Origin: Megaustenia siamemsis
Taxonomy: Eukaryota > Mollusca > Gastropoda > Stylommatophora > Ariophantidae
Assembly (NCBI GenBank): GCA_032433765.1
Contig: JAVIAB010000046.1
Span: 59,668,482-59,732,481, forward strand
DNA: 64,000 nt
Reading direction: 5' to 3'
The notes under the pieces are model-generated. The model was not told where the DNA came from and did not search any database. It saw only the letters and a program-made list of their open reading frames with translations. The position numbers and the translations under genes are program-made. Below are positions 12,976-23,805 of this stretch, one piece after another. Each line of letters begins with the position of its first letter. Position 1 is the stretch's first letter.

Positions 12976-13026
12976 ATTTTTCTTACCAGGCTTCAATTCT
13001 TTCTATGGTATACAGTACAGTAATAA

Positions 13027-13612
13027 GCCTGTGTTACCTGTACAACATTTCTGTCTTATGGAGTTCCATGTTCTCAGCCTGTGTTACCTGTACAACATTT
13101 CTGTCTTATGGAGTTCCATGTTCTCTGCCTGTACAACATTTCTGTCTTATAGAGTTCCATGTTCTCTGCCTGTGTTACCTGTACAACATTTCTGTCTTAT
13201 GGAGTTCCATGTTCTCTGCCTGTGTTACCTGTACAACATTTCTGTCTTATAGAGTTCCATGTTCTCTGCCTGTGTTACCTGTACAACATTTCTGTCTTAT
13301 AGAGTTCCATGTTCTCTGCCTGTGTTACCTGTACAACATTTCTGTCTTATAGAGTTCCATGTTCTCTGCCTGTGTTACCTGTACAACATTTCTGTCTTAT
13401 AGAGTTCCATGTTCTCTGCCTGTGTTACCTGTACAACATTTCTGTCTTATAGAGTTCCATGTTCTCTGCCTGTGTTACCTGTACAACATTTCTGTCTTAT
13501 GGAGTTCCATGTTCTCTGCCTGTGTTACCTGTACAACATTTCTGTCTTATGGAGTTCCATGTTCTCTGCCTGTGTTACCTGTACAACATTTCTGCTTTAT
13601 GGAGTCAATATT
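13027..13612. repeat. 50-bp minisatellite derived from an antisense LINE
   Basis: About 11-12 copies of a 50-bp unit containing gttacctgtacaacatttct and ttatggagttccatg. The unit resembles the antisense RT segment ttaccagtgcagcatttctt...atgaagtccat of the RTE at about 45663-45697. The array runs straight into an RTE-like fragment in the matching position and orientation (13613 on). It therefore probably arose by local amplification of LINE sequence. Confidence 0.85.
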
Positions 13613-13790
13613 CATTTCAAACAAGGGAGATAAAATGCATCCATGTTCGTCTCATCTCAGTCTGGAACCAATCACTCAGTTTAGCCTCTGTGTGAACTGC
13701 CATCACAGGTGTACACACACCTGTGATGATGTTTCCTATAATCTTACGATATCCCAACAGTCTGTGTCAACACTGTCTGTGTTGAAGTCA
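13613..13790 (-). pseudogene. Old RTE-type LINE fragment (RT motif B region)
   Basis: The + strand aacaagggagataaaatgca and the following text match, with divergence, the antisense of the intact RTE at about 45713-45840. On the minus strand one frame reads AVHTEAKLSDWF, parallel to AVRTEEGLSECF of the intact protein, before stops intervene. It is probably the other part of the old element seen at 10235-10413. Confidence 0.6.
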
Positions 13791-14149
13791 GTGAAGTGCA
13801 GTTAAACTTTGTGTGACTATAATTCTTAGAGTGAACATTTGGCAGCGACCTCCAGAATTCTACATCCAGTTTTTACATAACTGTCTCGTCTGCTGATAGG
13901 GGGATACTTTGGGGACAGCTCAGTCTTGCTGCACTCCTTAGGGTTGCCCTTCTTAGTCATCCATTTGTGCAGTACCCATTGGTATATAACAAGAGTTCAT
14001 GCCCTATGCATATAGGATCATATAGGAGATAAGATGTTAATTCCCATTTTTCTTAATAACCATCTGCACATTTATATGGTTGGTATCATGATGACCTCCC
14101 TCTTTTCTTGGAATAAATTTATGGTACCAATTTTCAGAGACTGGTGAAG
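13791..14149. other. Unique intronic sequence, possible old transposon debris
   Basis: No array is present. An open minus-strand stretch near 13845-13975 (KKGNPKECSKTELSPKYPP) is not recognised and may be transposon debris. It lacks flanking splice signals that would support an exon. Confidence 0.35.
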
Positions 14150-14262
14150 CCTGAGGCTGCGCTGATACAACCAAAAAAAAAAAACATTTGCCACATCTGG
14201 GAATTGAACCCAGACCTGCTGGTCAGTAGCAAGCACACACTAACCAACCAGTGCGGCTTTAC
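14150..14262 (-). mobile_element. tRNA-derived SINE or tRNA-like remnant
   Basis: The reverse strand reads gccgcactggttggttagtg, then gggttcaattccc, resembling the A and B boxes of a Pol III promoter in a tRNA-related head. A run of A on the + strand (14167-14182) follows. The text does not fold as a good tRNA and lacks a clear anticodon arm. The body does not obviously match the other two SINE copies, so it may be a second family. Confidence 0.5.
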
Positions 14263-14977
14263 ATTACAGCCATGCATGCTTATCAACAGCTACTTCTCAC
14301 TCATAGCCCTCAAATTAGTCCTCTAATTGTAGAATATGTATACATCTATATAAACACATGCATCTGTATGTATGCACATCGCACATTATATATATATATA
14401 TATTTATATATGTACTGTATTTGCCAACATATAAGACACACTTTTTTTTCTATGAAAATGAAATCAGATTGAATCGTATATGCTGATAGTCAGTTTTAGA
14501 TTACCTTATTTCTTAAAGTTTGAGTCCCAGTGCATGGATGCCGCATGTTGTAGACTGTTTTAGTTGAAACTTTTCAATTGTTATGAACCATTTTTAAGTG
14601 GTTTAATCACTCCTGTTTGAATTTTCCTAAATGTATTGAGAAGTTGTGGCAGCCGACGTTGGCGTTTTTGTAGCAGAAGGTCATCAGCTGCTAATGTTGT
14701 CTTGTTGTGTTGATGGAACAAAACTGCTGCTGCTATTGACTGGAGAAACTACCACAGATAAATGTGTAGACATAATCACATGCATGGGGAAACACTGCAA
14801 TAGAGATGAGCAAGAGTGCAACAGCAACATTGTTTACATCATGCCTAGATTGTAGCAGCAAGGGCAAGCTAAGGGGATGTCTGCTGCTGGAACAACTATA
14901 GCAGTTGTATCACATTTCAATGTTTATCGCAACACTAATAAACCAAGTATTCAAGCTCATTACTAGACTAGATCCAT
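14263..14977. other. Unique intronic sequence with AT microsatellite
   Basis: Contains a short (TA)n tract near 14389-14410, followed by tgtatttgccaacatataag, which resembles ends of common DNA-transposon remnants, but weakly. A 69-aa open frame at 14646 has no recognised similarity and no splice context. No gene is supported. Confidence 0.4.
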
Positions 14978-16588
14978 GGCTGGTTGCCACAGAAGTGGCC
15001 GACCATGTGTCGTTACCTTCCCTGTTGGTTGCCACAGAAGTGGCCGACCATGTGTCGTTACCTTCCCTGTTGGTTGCCACAGAAGTGGCCGACCATGTGT
15101 CGTTACCTTCCCTGTTGGTTGTCACAGAAGTGGCCGACCATGTGTCGTTACCTCCCCTGTTGGTTGCCACAGAAGTGGCCGACCATGTGTTACCTTCCCT
15201 GTTGGTTGCCACAGAAGTGGCCGACCATGTGTCGTTACCTTCCCTGTTGGTTGTCACAGAAGTGGCCGACCATGTGTCGTTACCTTCCCTGTTGGTTGTC
15301 ACAGAAGTGGCCGACCATGTGTTAACCTCCCCTGTTGGTTGTCACAGAAGTGGCCGACCATGTGTTACCTCCCCTGTTGGTTGTCACAGAAGTGGCCGAC
15401 CATGTGTCGTTACCTTCCCTGTTGGTTGTCACAGAAGTGGCCGACCATGTGTTACCTCCCCTGTTGGTTGCCACAGAAGTGGCCGACCATGTGTTACCTC
15501 CCCTGTTGGTTGCCACAGAAGTGGCCGACCATGTGTCGTTACCTTCCCTGTTGGTTGTCACAGAAGTGGCCGACCATGTGTTACCTCCCCTGTTGGTTGC
15601 CACAGAAGTGGCCGACCATGTGTCGTTACCTTCCCTGTTGGTTGTCACAGAAGTGGCCGACCACGTGTTACCTCCCCTGTTGGTTGTCACAGAAGTGGCC
15701 GCCTATGTGTTGTTACCTCCCCTGTTGGTTGCCACAGAAGTGGCCGACCATGTGTTACCTCCCCTGTTGGTTGCCACAGAAGAGGCCGACCACGTGTTAC
15801 CTCCCCTGTTGGTTGCCACAGAAGTGGCCAACCACGTGTTACCTCCCCTGTTGGTTGCCACAGAAGTGGCCGACCATGTGTTACCTCCCCTGTTGGTTGT
15901 CACAGAAGTGGCCGACCATGTGTTACCTCCCCTGTTGGTTGTCACAGAAGTGGCCGACCATGTGTTACCTCCCCTGTTGGTTGTCACAGAAGTGGCCGAC
16001 CATGTGTTACCTCCCCTGTTGGTTGCCACAGAAGTGGTCGACCATGTGTTACCTCCCCTGTTGGTTGTCACAGAAGTGGCCGACCATGTGTTACCTCCCC
16101 TGTTGGTTGTCACAGAAGTGGCCGACCACGTGTTACCTCCCCTGTTGGTTGTCACAGAAGTGGCCGACCACGTGTTACCTCCCCTGTTGGTTGTCACAGA
16201 AGTGGCCGACCATGTGTTACCTCCCCTGTTGGTTGCCACAGAAGTGGCCGACCATGTGTTACCTCCCCTGTTGGTTGCCACAGAAGTGGCCGACCACGTG
16301 TTACCTCCCCTGTTGGTTGCCACAGAAGAGGCCGACCACGTGTTACCTCCCCTGTTGGTTGCCACAGAAGTGGCCGACCACGTGTTACCTCCCCTGTTGG
16401 TTGCCACAGAAGAGGCCGACCATGTGTTACCTCCCCTGTTGGTTGCCACAGAAGTGGCCGCCTATGTGTTGTTACCTCCCCTGTTGGTTGTCACAGAAGT
16501 GGCCGACCATGTGTTACCTCCCCTGTTGGTTGTCACAGAAGTGGCCGACCACGTGTTACCTCCCCTGTTGGTTGTCACAGAAGTGATG
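14978..16588. repeat. Minisatellite, 42/45-bp unit
   Basis: About 38 copies of a unit with gccacagaagtggccgacca, tgtgttacctcccctgttg. A 3-bp gtc insertion makes 45-bp forms, which are concentrated at the left end. Lengths divisible by three produce several overlapping open frames (for example VTSPVGCHRSGRP and LPPLLVATEVADHV), which are array artefacts. Confidence 0.96.
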
Positions 16589-17972
16589 TCTGATGTTTCT
16601 ACAGACCTTTCTCCCATTGACCATGTGTGGTCAAGGACCACTTTCAGCAACAAGAGATTCATGTGTTCCCATAGTCTGATGTTTCTACAGACCTTTCTCC
16701 CATTGACCATGTGTGGTCAAGGACCACTTTCAGCAACAAGAGATTCATGTGTTCCCATAGTCTGATGTTTCTACAGACCTTTCTCCCATTGACCATGTGT
16801 GGTCAAGGACCACTTTCAGCAACAAGAGATTCATGTGTTCCCACAGTCTGATGTTTCTACAGACCTTTCTCCCATTGACCATGTGTAGTCAAGGACCACT
16901 TTCAGCAACAAGAGATTCATGTGTTCCCATGGTCTGATGTTTCTACAGACCTTTCTCCCATTGACCATGTGTAGTCAAGGACCACTTTCAGCAACAAGAG
17001 ATTCATGTGTTCCCATAGTCTGATGTTTCTACAGACCTTTCTCCCATTGACCATGTGTGGTCAAGGACCACTTTCAGCAACAAGAGATTCATGTGTTCCC
17101 ATGGTCTGATGTTTCTACAGACCTTTCTCCCATTGACCATGTGTGGTCAAGGACCACTTTCAGCAACAAGAGATTCATGTGTTCCCATGGTCTGATGTTT
17201 CTCCAGACCTTTCTCCCATTGACCATGTGTGGTCAAGGACCACTTTCAGCAACAAGAGATTCATGTGTTCCCATGGTCTGATGTTTCTACAGACCTTTCT
17301 CCCATTGACCATGTGTGGTCAAGGACCACTTTCAGCAACAAGAGATTCATGTGTTCCCATGGTCTGATGTTTCTCCAGACCTTTCTCCCATTGACCATGT
17401 GTGGTCAAGGACCACTTTCAGCAACAAGAGATTCATGTGTTCCCATGGTTTGATGTTTCTACAGACCTTTCTCCCATTGACCATGTGTTGTCAAGGACCA
17501 CTTTCAGCAACAAGAGATTCATGTGTTCCCATAGTCTGATGTTTCTACAGACCTTTCTCCCATTGACCATGTGTGGTCAAGGACCACTTTCAGCAACAAG
17601 AGATTCATGTGTTCCCATAGTCTGATGTTTCTACAGACCTTTCTCCCATTGACCATGTGTGGTCAAGGACCACTTTCAGCAACAAGAGATTCATGTGTTC
17701 CCATAGTCTGATGTTTCTACAGACCTTTCTCCCATTGACCATGTGTAGTCAAGGACCACTTTCAGCAACAAGAGATTCATGTGTTCCCATAGTCTGATGT
17801 TTCTACAGACCTTTCTCCCATTGACCATGTGTAGTCAAGGACCACTTTCAGCAACAAGAGATTCATGTGTTCCCATGGTCTGATGTTTCTCCAGACCTTT
17901 CTCCCATTGACCATGTGTGGTCAAGGACCACTTTCAGCAACAAGAGATTCATGTGTTCCCATAGTCTGATGT
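16589..17972. repeat. 86-bp minisatellite
   Basis: About 16 copies with exact 86-bp spacing; the unit contains tctgatgtttctacagacct and ggtcaaggaccactttcagc. The array starts without spacer from the preceding 42-bp array at cacagaagtgatgtctgatg and ends without spacer in the 33-bp array. Confidence 0.96.
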
Positions 17973-18530
17973 TTTGCAATGATCTTGTCCTCCATCAATT
18001 TAACTTTTGCAATGATCTTGTCCTCCATCAATTTAACTTTTGCAATGATCTTGTCCTCCATCAATTTAACTTTTGCAATGATCTTGTCCTCCATCAATTT
18101 AACTTTTGCAATGACCTTGTCCTCCATCAATTTAACTTTTGCAATGATCTTGTCCTCCATCAATTTAACTTTTGCAATGACCTTGTCCTCCATCAATTTA
18201 ACTTTTGCAATGACCTTGTCCTCCATCAATTTAACTTTTCCAATGATGTTGTCCTCCATCAATTTAACTTTAGCAATGATCTTGTCCTCCATCAATTTAA
18301 CTTTTGCAATGATCTTGTCCTCCATCAATTTTACTTTTGCAATGACCTTGTCCTCCATCAATTTAACTTTTGCAATGATCTTGTCCTCCATCAATTTAAC
18401 TTTTGCAATGACCTTGTCCTCCATCAATTTAACTTTTCCAATGATCTTGTCCTCCATCAATTTAACTTTTGCAATGATCTTGTCCTCCATCAATTTAACT
18501 TTTTCTAATGATCTTACCCTCCATTAATTT
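17973..18530. repeat. 33-bp minisatellite
   Basis: About 16-17 copies of tgcaatgatcttgtcctcca tcaatttaacttt. The right end is interrupted by a SINE, and two further degenerate units follow at 18851-18903. Open frames on both strands are artefacts of a unit length divisible by three. Confidence 0.95.
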
Positions 18531-18850
18531 TTTTTTCTTCGTTCGCCAGCTTTTACCTCTGATGAAGTCTCTAGAGACTAGGAACTGAATTTTGCGTGTC
18601 AATCCATTTTTGCCTGGCAGTCGTGTGCACAGGGGTCCCTCGCCGCACAGGCAGATAACTCCAACTTCGGAGGTACTCATATTTTTTCTGTCGATGAGTA
18701 ATAGGCATTTCAAGCCAGGCCTCACTGCTGAAACCAGGGGGCCTCAGAGAGAAATCATAAATAAAAATCCCAACTGGTGTTGCCGGGATTTGAACCTACA
18801 ACCTCTCTGTCTCGAGGCTGGCATCTTGCCTCAAGACCAACCAGTCCCCC
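18531..18850 (-). mobile_element. tRNA-derived SINE, copy B, inserted in the 33-bp array
   Basis: On the minus strand it reads a tRNA-like head (ggactggttggtcttgagg; gtaggttcaaatcccgg), then a body shared with copy A (ttactcatcgacagaaaa, agttatctgcctgtgcgg, agggacccctg). A 3' A-rich tail follows, seen as t-rich sequence at 18529-18540 on the + strand. Units of the 33-bp array occur on both sides, so the insertion postdates the array. Confidence 0.75.
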
Positions 18851-18903
18851 TCTCCATCAATTCAACTTTTTGCAATGATCTTATCCTCCATCATTTTAAC
18901 TTT
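18851..18903. repeat. Residual 33-bp array units beyond the SINE
   Basis: Two degenerate units (ccatcaattcaactttttgc, then tgatcttatcctccatcatt) continue the array interrupted by SINE copy B. Confidence 0.75.
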
Positions 18904-19160
18904 CCTGTACTTGATTTTTATTTTAGTTTTTCTTCAGGTTTAGACCAAATTAATTTTCAGATTAGTAAAATTCCATCACATGACTTTTTCGTTTGACAAT
19001 TTCACTCAATAATATAATGAAATGTGGAGCATGCTAGACATCACCAGAAAGGGAAATGGTGGAAGAAAATGAAAATAGCAATCTGTTGATGATATCTGAA
19101 GGGAAAAAATATATTCATTATCATTATCAAGTACCGGGCCTGCTGGCGTAGGGGATCATG
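18904..19160. other. Unique AT-rich intronic spacer
   Basis: About 250 bp between the 33-bp and 47-bp arrays. No recognised gene, RNA or transposon feature. Confidence 0.5.
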
Positions 19161-22100
19161 TCTCTCCACAGTGACACACCCCATCCTGATTCATTATACC
19201 CCTATGTCAGGCCCCCATTGACACACCCCATCCTGGTTCATTATACCCCAGTGTCAGGCTCCCATTGACACACCCCATCCTGATTTATTATACCCCAGTG
19301 TCAGACCCCCATCGACACACCCCATCCTGATTCATTATACCCCAATGTCAGGTCTTCATTGACACACCCCATCCTGATTCATTATACCCCAGTGTCATGC
19401 CCCCAGTGACACACCCCATCCTGATTCATTATACCCCAGTGTCAGGCCCCCAGTGACACACCCCATCCTGATTCATTATATCCCAATGTCAGGCCCCTAT
19501 TGACACACCCCATCCTAATTCATTATACCCCAGTGTCAGGCCCTCAGTGACATACCCCAATGTCAGGCCCCCATTGACACACCCCATCCTGATTCATTAT
19601 ACCCAAGTGTCAGGCCCCCAGTGACATACCCCATCCTGATTCATTATACCCCAGTGTCAGGCCCCCAGTGACACACCCCATCCTGGTTCATTATACCCCA
19701 ATGTCAGGTCCCCATTGACACACCCCATCCTGATTCATTATACCCCAATGTCAGGCCCCCATTGACACGCCCCATCCTGATTCATTATACCTCAATGTCA
19801 GGCCTCCATTTACACACCCCACCCTGGTTCATTATACCCCAGTGTCAGGTCCCCAGTGACACACCCCATCCTGATTCATTATACCCCAGTGTCAGGCCCC
19901 AGTGACACACCCCATCCTGATTCATTATACCCCAATGTCAGGCCCCCATTGACACACCCCATCCTGATTCATTATACCCCAATGTCAGTCCTCCATTGAC
20001 ACACCCCATCCTGATTCATTATACCCCAATGTCATGCCCTCAGTGACACACCCCATCCTGATTCATTATACCCCAATGTCAGGCCCCCACTGACACACCC
20101 CATCCTGATTCATTATACCTCAATGTCAGGCCTCCATTGACACACCCCATCCTGATTCATTATACCCCTATGTCAGGCCCCATTGACACACCCCATCCTG
20201 ATTCATTATACCCAATGTCAGGTCCCCATTGACTCACCCCCATCCTGATTCATTATACCCCAATGCCAGGCCCCCATTGACACACCCCACCCTGATTCAT
20301 TATACCCCAATGTCAGGCCCCCATTGACACACCCCATCCTGATTCATTATACCCCTGTGTCAGGTCCCCATTGGCTCACCCCCAATATGATTCATTATAC
20401 CCCAGTGTCAGGTTCCCATTGACACACCCCATCCTGATTCATTATACCCCAGTGTCAGGTCCCCAGTGACACACCCTACCCTGATACATTATACCCCAAT
20501 GTCAGGCCCCATTGGCTAACCCCCATTATGATTCATTATACCCCTGTGTCAGGTCCCCATTGACACACCCCATCCTGATTCATCATACTCCAATGTCAGG
20601 CCCCCATTGACACACCCCATCCTGATTCATTATACCCCAATGTCAGGCCCCAGTGACACACCCCATGCTTGTTCATTATACCCCAATGTCAGGCCCCTAT
20701 TGACACACCCCATCCTGATTCATTATACCCACTGTCAGGCCCCCAGTGACGCACCCCATCCTGTTTCATTATACCCCAATGTCAGGCCCCCAGTGACGCA
20801 CCCCATCCTAATTCATTATACCCCAGTGTCTGGCCCCCAGTGACACACCCCATCCTGATTCATTATACCCCAATGTCAGGCTTCCATTGTCACACCCCAT
20901 CCTGATTGATTATGCCCCAATGTCAGGCCCCCATTGACACACCCCATCCTGATTCATTATACCCCAATGTCAGGCCCTCAGTGACACACCCCGTCATATT
21001 CATTATACCCCAATGTCAGGCCCCCATTGACACACCCCATCCTGATTCATTATACCTCAATGTCAGGCCTCCATTGACACACCCCATCCTGATTCATTAT
21101 ACCGTAATGTCAGGCCCCCATTGACACACCCCATCCTGATTCATTATACCCCAATGTCAGGTCCCCATTGACTCACCCCCATCCTGATTCATTATACCCC
21201 AATGTCAGGCCCCCATTGACACACCCCACCCTGATTCATTATACCCCAATGTCAGGCCCCATTGACACACCCAATCCTTATTCATTATACCCTGATTCAG
21301 GTCTCCATTGGCTCACCCCCATCCTGATTCATTATACCCCAGTGTCAGGTCCCCAGTGACACACCCCACCCTGATTCATTATACCCCAATGTCAGGCCCC
21401 CAGTGACACACCCCATCCTGATTCATTATACCCCAATGTCAGGCTTCCATTGTGACACCCCATCCTGATTGATTATGCCCCAATGTCAGGCACCCATTGA
21501 CACACCCCATCCTGATTCATTATACCCCAATGTCAGGCCCTCAGTGACACACCCCATCCTGATTCATTATAGCCCAATGTCAGGCCCCCATTGACACACC
21601 CCATCCTGATTCATTATACCTCAATGTCAGGCCTCCATTGACACACCCCATCCTGATTCATTATACCGTAATGTCAGGCCCCCATTGACACACCCCATCC
21701 TGATTCATTATACCCCAATGTCAGGTCCCCATTGACTCACCCCCATCCTGATTCATTATACCCCAATGTCAGGCCCCCATTGACACACCCCACCCTGATT
21801 CATTATACCCCAATGTCAGGCCCCCATTGACACACCCCATCCTTATTCATTATACCCCTGTGTCAGGTCCCCATTGACACACCCCATCCTGATTCATTAT
21901 ACGCCAGTGTCAGGTCCCCAGTGACACACCCCACCCTGATTCATTATACCCCAATGTCAGGCCCCATTGGCTCACCCCCATTATGATTCATTATACCCCT
22001 GTGTCAGGTCCCCATTGACACACCCCATCCTGATTCATCATACTCCAATGTCAGGCCCCATTGACACACCCCATCCTGATTCATCATACTCCAATGTCAG

Positions 22101-23690
22101 GCCCCCATTGACACACCCCATCCTGATTCATTATACCCCTGTGTCAGGTCCCCATTGGCTCACCCCCATTATGATTCATTATACCCCTGTTTCAGGTCCC
22201 CATTGACACACCCCATACTGATTCATTATACCCCAGTGTCAGGTCCCCAGTGACTCACCCCCATTATGATTCATTATGCCCCAATGTCAGGCCCCCATTG
22301 ACACATCCCATCCTGATTCATTATACCCCAATGTCAGGTCCCCATTGAAACACCTTATCCTGATTCATTATACCCCACTGTCAGGCCCCCATTGACACAC
22401 CCCATCCTGATTCATTATACCCCAATGTCAGGCCCCCAGTGACACACCTCATCCTGATTCATTATACCCCAATGTCATGCCCCCATTGACACATCCCATC
22501 CTGATTCATTATACCCCAATGTCAGGCCTCCATTGACACATCCCATCCTGATTCATTATACCTCAATGTCAGGTCCCCATTGAAACACCCCATCCTGATT
22601 CATTATACCCCAATGTCAGGCCTCCATTGACACACCCCATCCTGATTCATTATACCCCACTGTCAGGCCCCCATTGACACACCCCATCCTGATTCATTAT
22701 ACCTCAATGTCAGGCCTCCATTGACACACCTCATCCTGATTCATTATACCGTAATGTCAGGCTCCCATTGGCTCAAACTCCATTATGATTCATTATACCC
22801 CTGTGTCAGATCCCCATTGGCTCAACCCCCATTATGATTCATTATACCCCAGTGTCAGGCCCCCAGTGACTCATCCCCATTATGATTCATTATACCCCAG
22901 TGTCAGGCCCCCAGTGACTCATCCCCATTATGATTCATTATACCTCAGTGTCAGGCCCCCAGTGACTCATCCCCATTATGATTAATTATACCCCAGTGTC
23001 AGGCCCCCAGTGACTCATCCCCATTATGATTAATTATACCTCAGTGTCAGGCCCCCAGTGACTCATCCCCATTATGATTCATTATACCCCAGTGTCAGGC
23101 CCCCAGTGACTCACCCCCATTATGATTCATTATACCCCAGTGTCAGGCCCCCAGTGACTCATCCCCATTATGATTAATTATACCTCAGTATATACCCCAG
23201 CGTCAGGCTCCCAGTGACTCATCCCCATTATGATTAATTATACCTCAGTGTCAGGTCCCCATTGGCTCAACCCCCATTATGATTCATTATACCTCAGTGT
23301 CAGGCCCCCAGTGACTCGCCCCCATTATGATTCATTATACCCCAGTGTCAGGCCCCAGTGACTCACCCCCATTATGATTAATTATACCTCAGTGTCAGGT
23401 CCCCATTGGCTCAACCCCCATTATGATTCATTATACCCCAGTGTCAGGCCCCCAGTGACTCACCCCCATTATGATTCATTATACCCCAGTGTCAGGCCCC
23501 CAGTGACTCATCCCCATTATGATTCATTATACCCCAGTGTCAGGCCCCCACTGACTCACCCCCATTATGATTCATTATACCTCAGTGTCAGGTCCCCATT
23601 GGCTCAACCCCCATTATGATTCATTATACCTCAGTGTCAGTCCCCCAGTGACGCACCCCCTTTATGATTCATTATACCTCATGGTTCTCC
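19161..23690. repeat. 47-bp minisatellite, about 96 copies
   Basis: The unit contains attgacacaccccatcctga ttcattataccccaatgtca ggccccc. The array is heterogeneous on the left and shifts near 22.8 kb to a subfamily with ccccattatgattcattata and gtgactcatc. The length is not a multiple of three, so only short open frames appear. A 1-2 bp slip in some copies is common. Confidence 0.95.
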
Positions 23691-23805
23691 AAATATAGTC
23701 AGAATGTGTGTCGATGCCACAAGACTCCAGTGTCATGCTGAGTGTGCAGACTATGGCACAGCATATCTTTGTGCTAGCAAAATATGTTTTCTTTTGGTAG
23801 AGCTT
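23691..23805. other. Short unique junction between 47-bp and 76-bp arrays
   Basis: About 115 bp of unique sequence; nothing recognised. Confidence 0.5.

Noticed and set aside
11499..13352. 617-aa ORF
   Set aside because: Chimera of an inverted LINE segment with a minisatellite; it crosses the twin-priming junction and the right target duplication.
14170..14262. tRNA gene on the minus strand
   Set aside because: Only box-like motifs fit; the cloverleaf and anticodon arm are poor and an A-rich tract follows, so a SINE head is more likely.
14646..14855. 69-aa ORF as an additional host exon
   Set aside because: No similarity to DGK or another known family, and no convincing splice sites.
14905..16765. 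Several 248-562 aa ORFs in the 42/45-bp array
   Set aside because: Overlapping frames on both strands of a satellite with unit lengths divisible by three.
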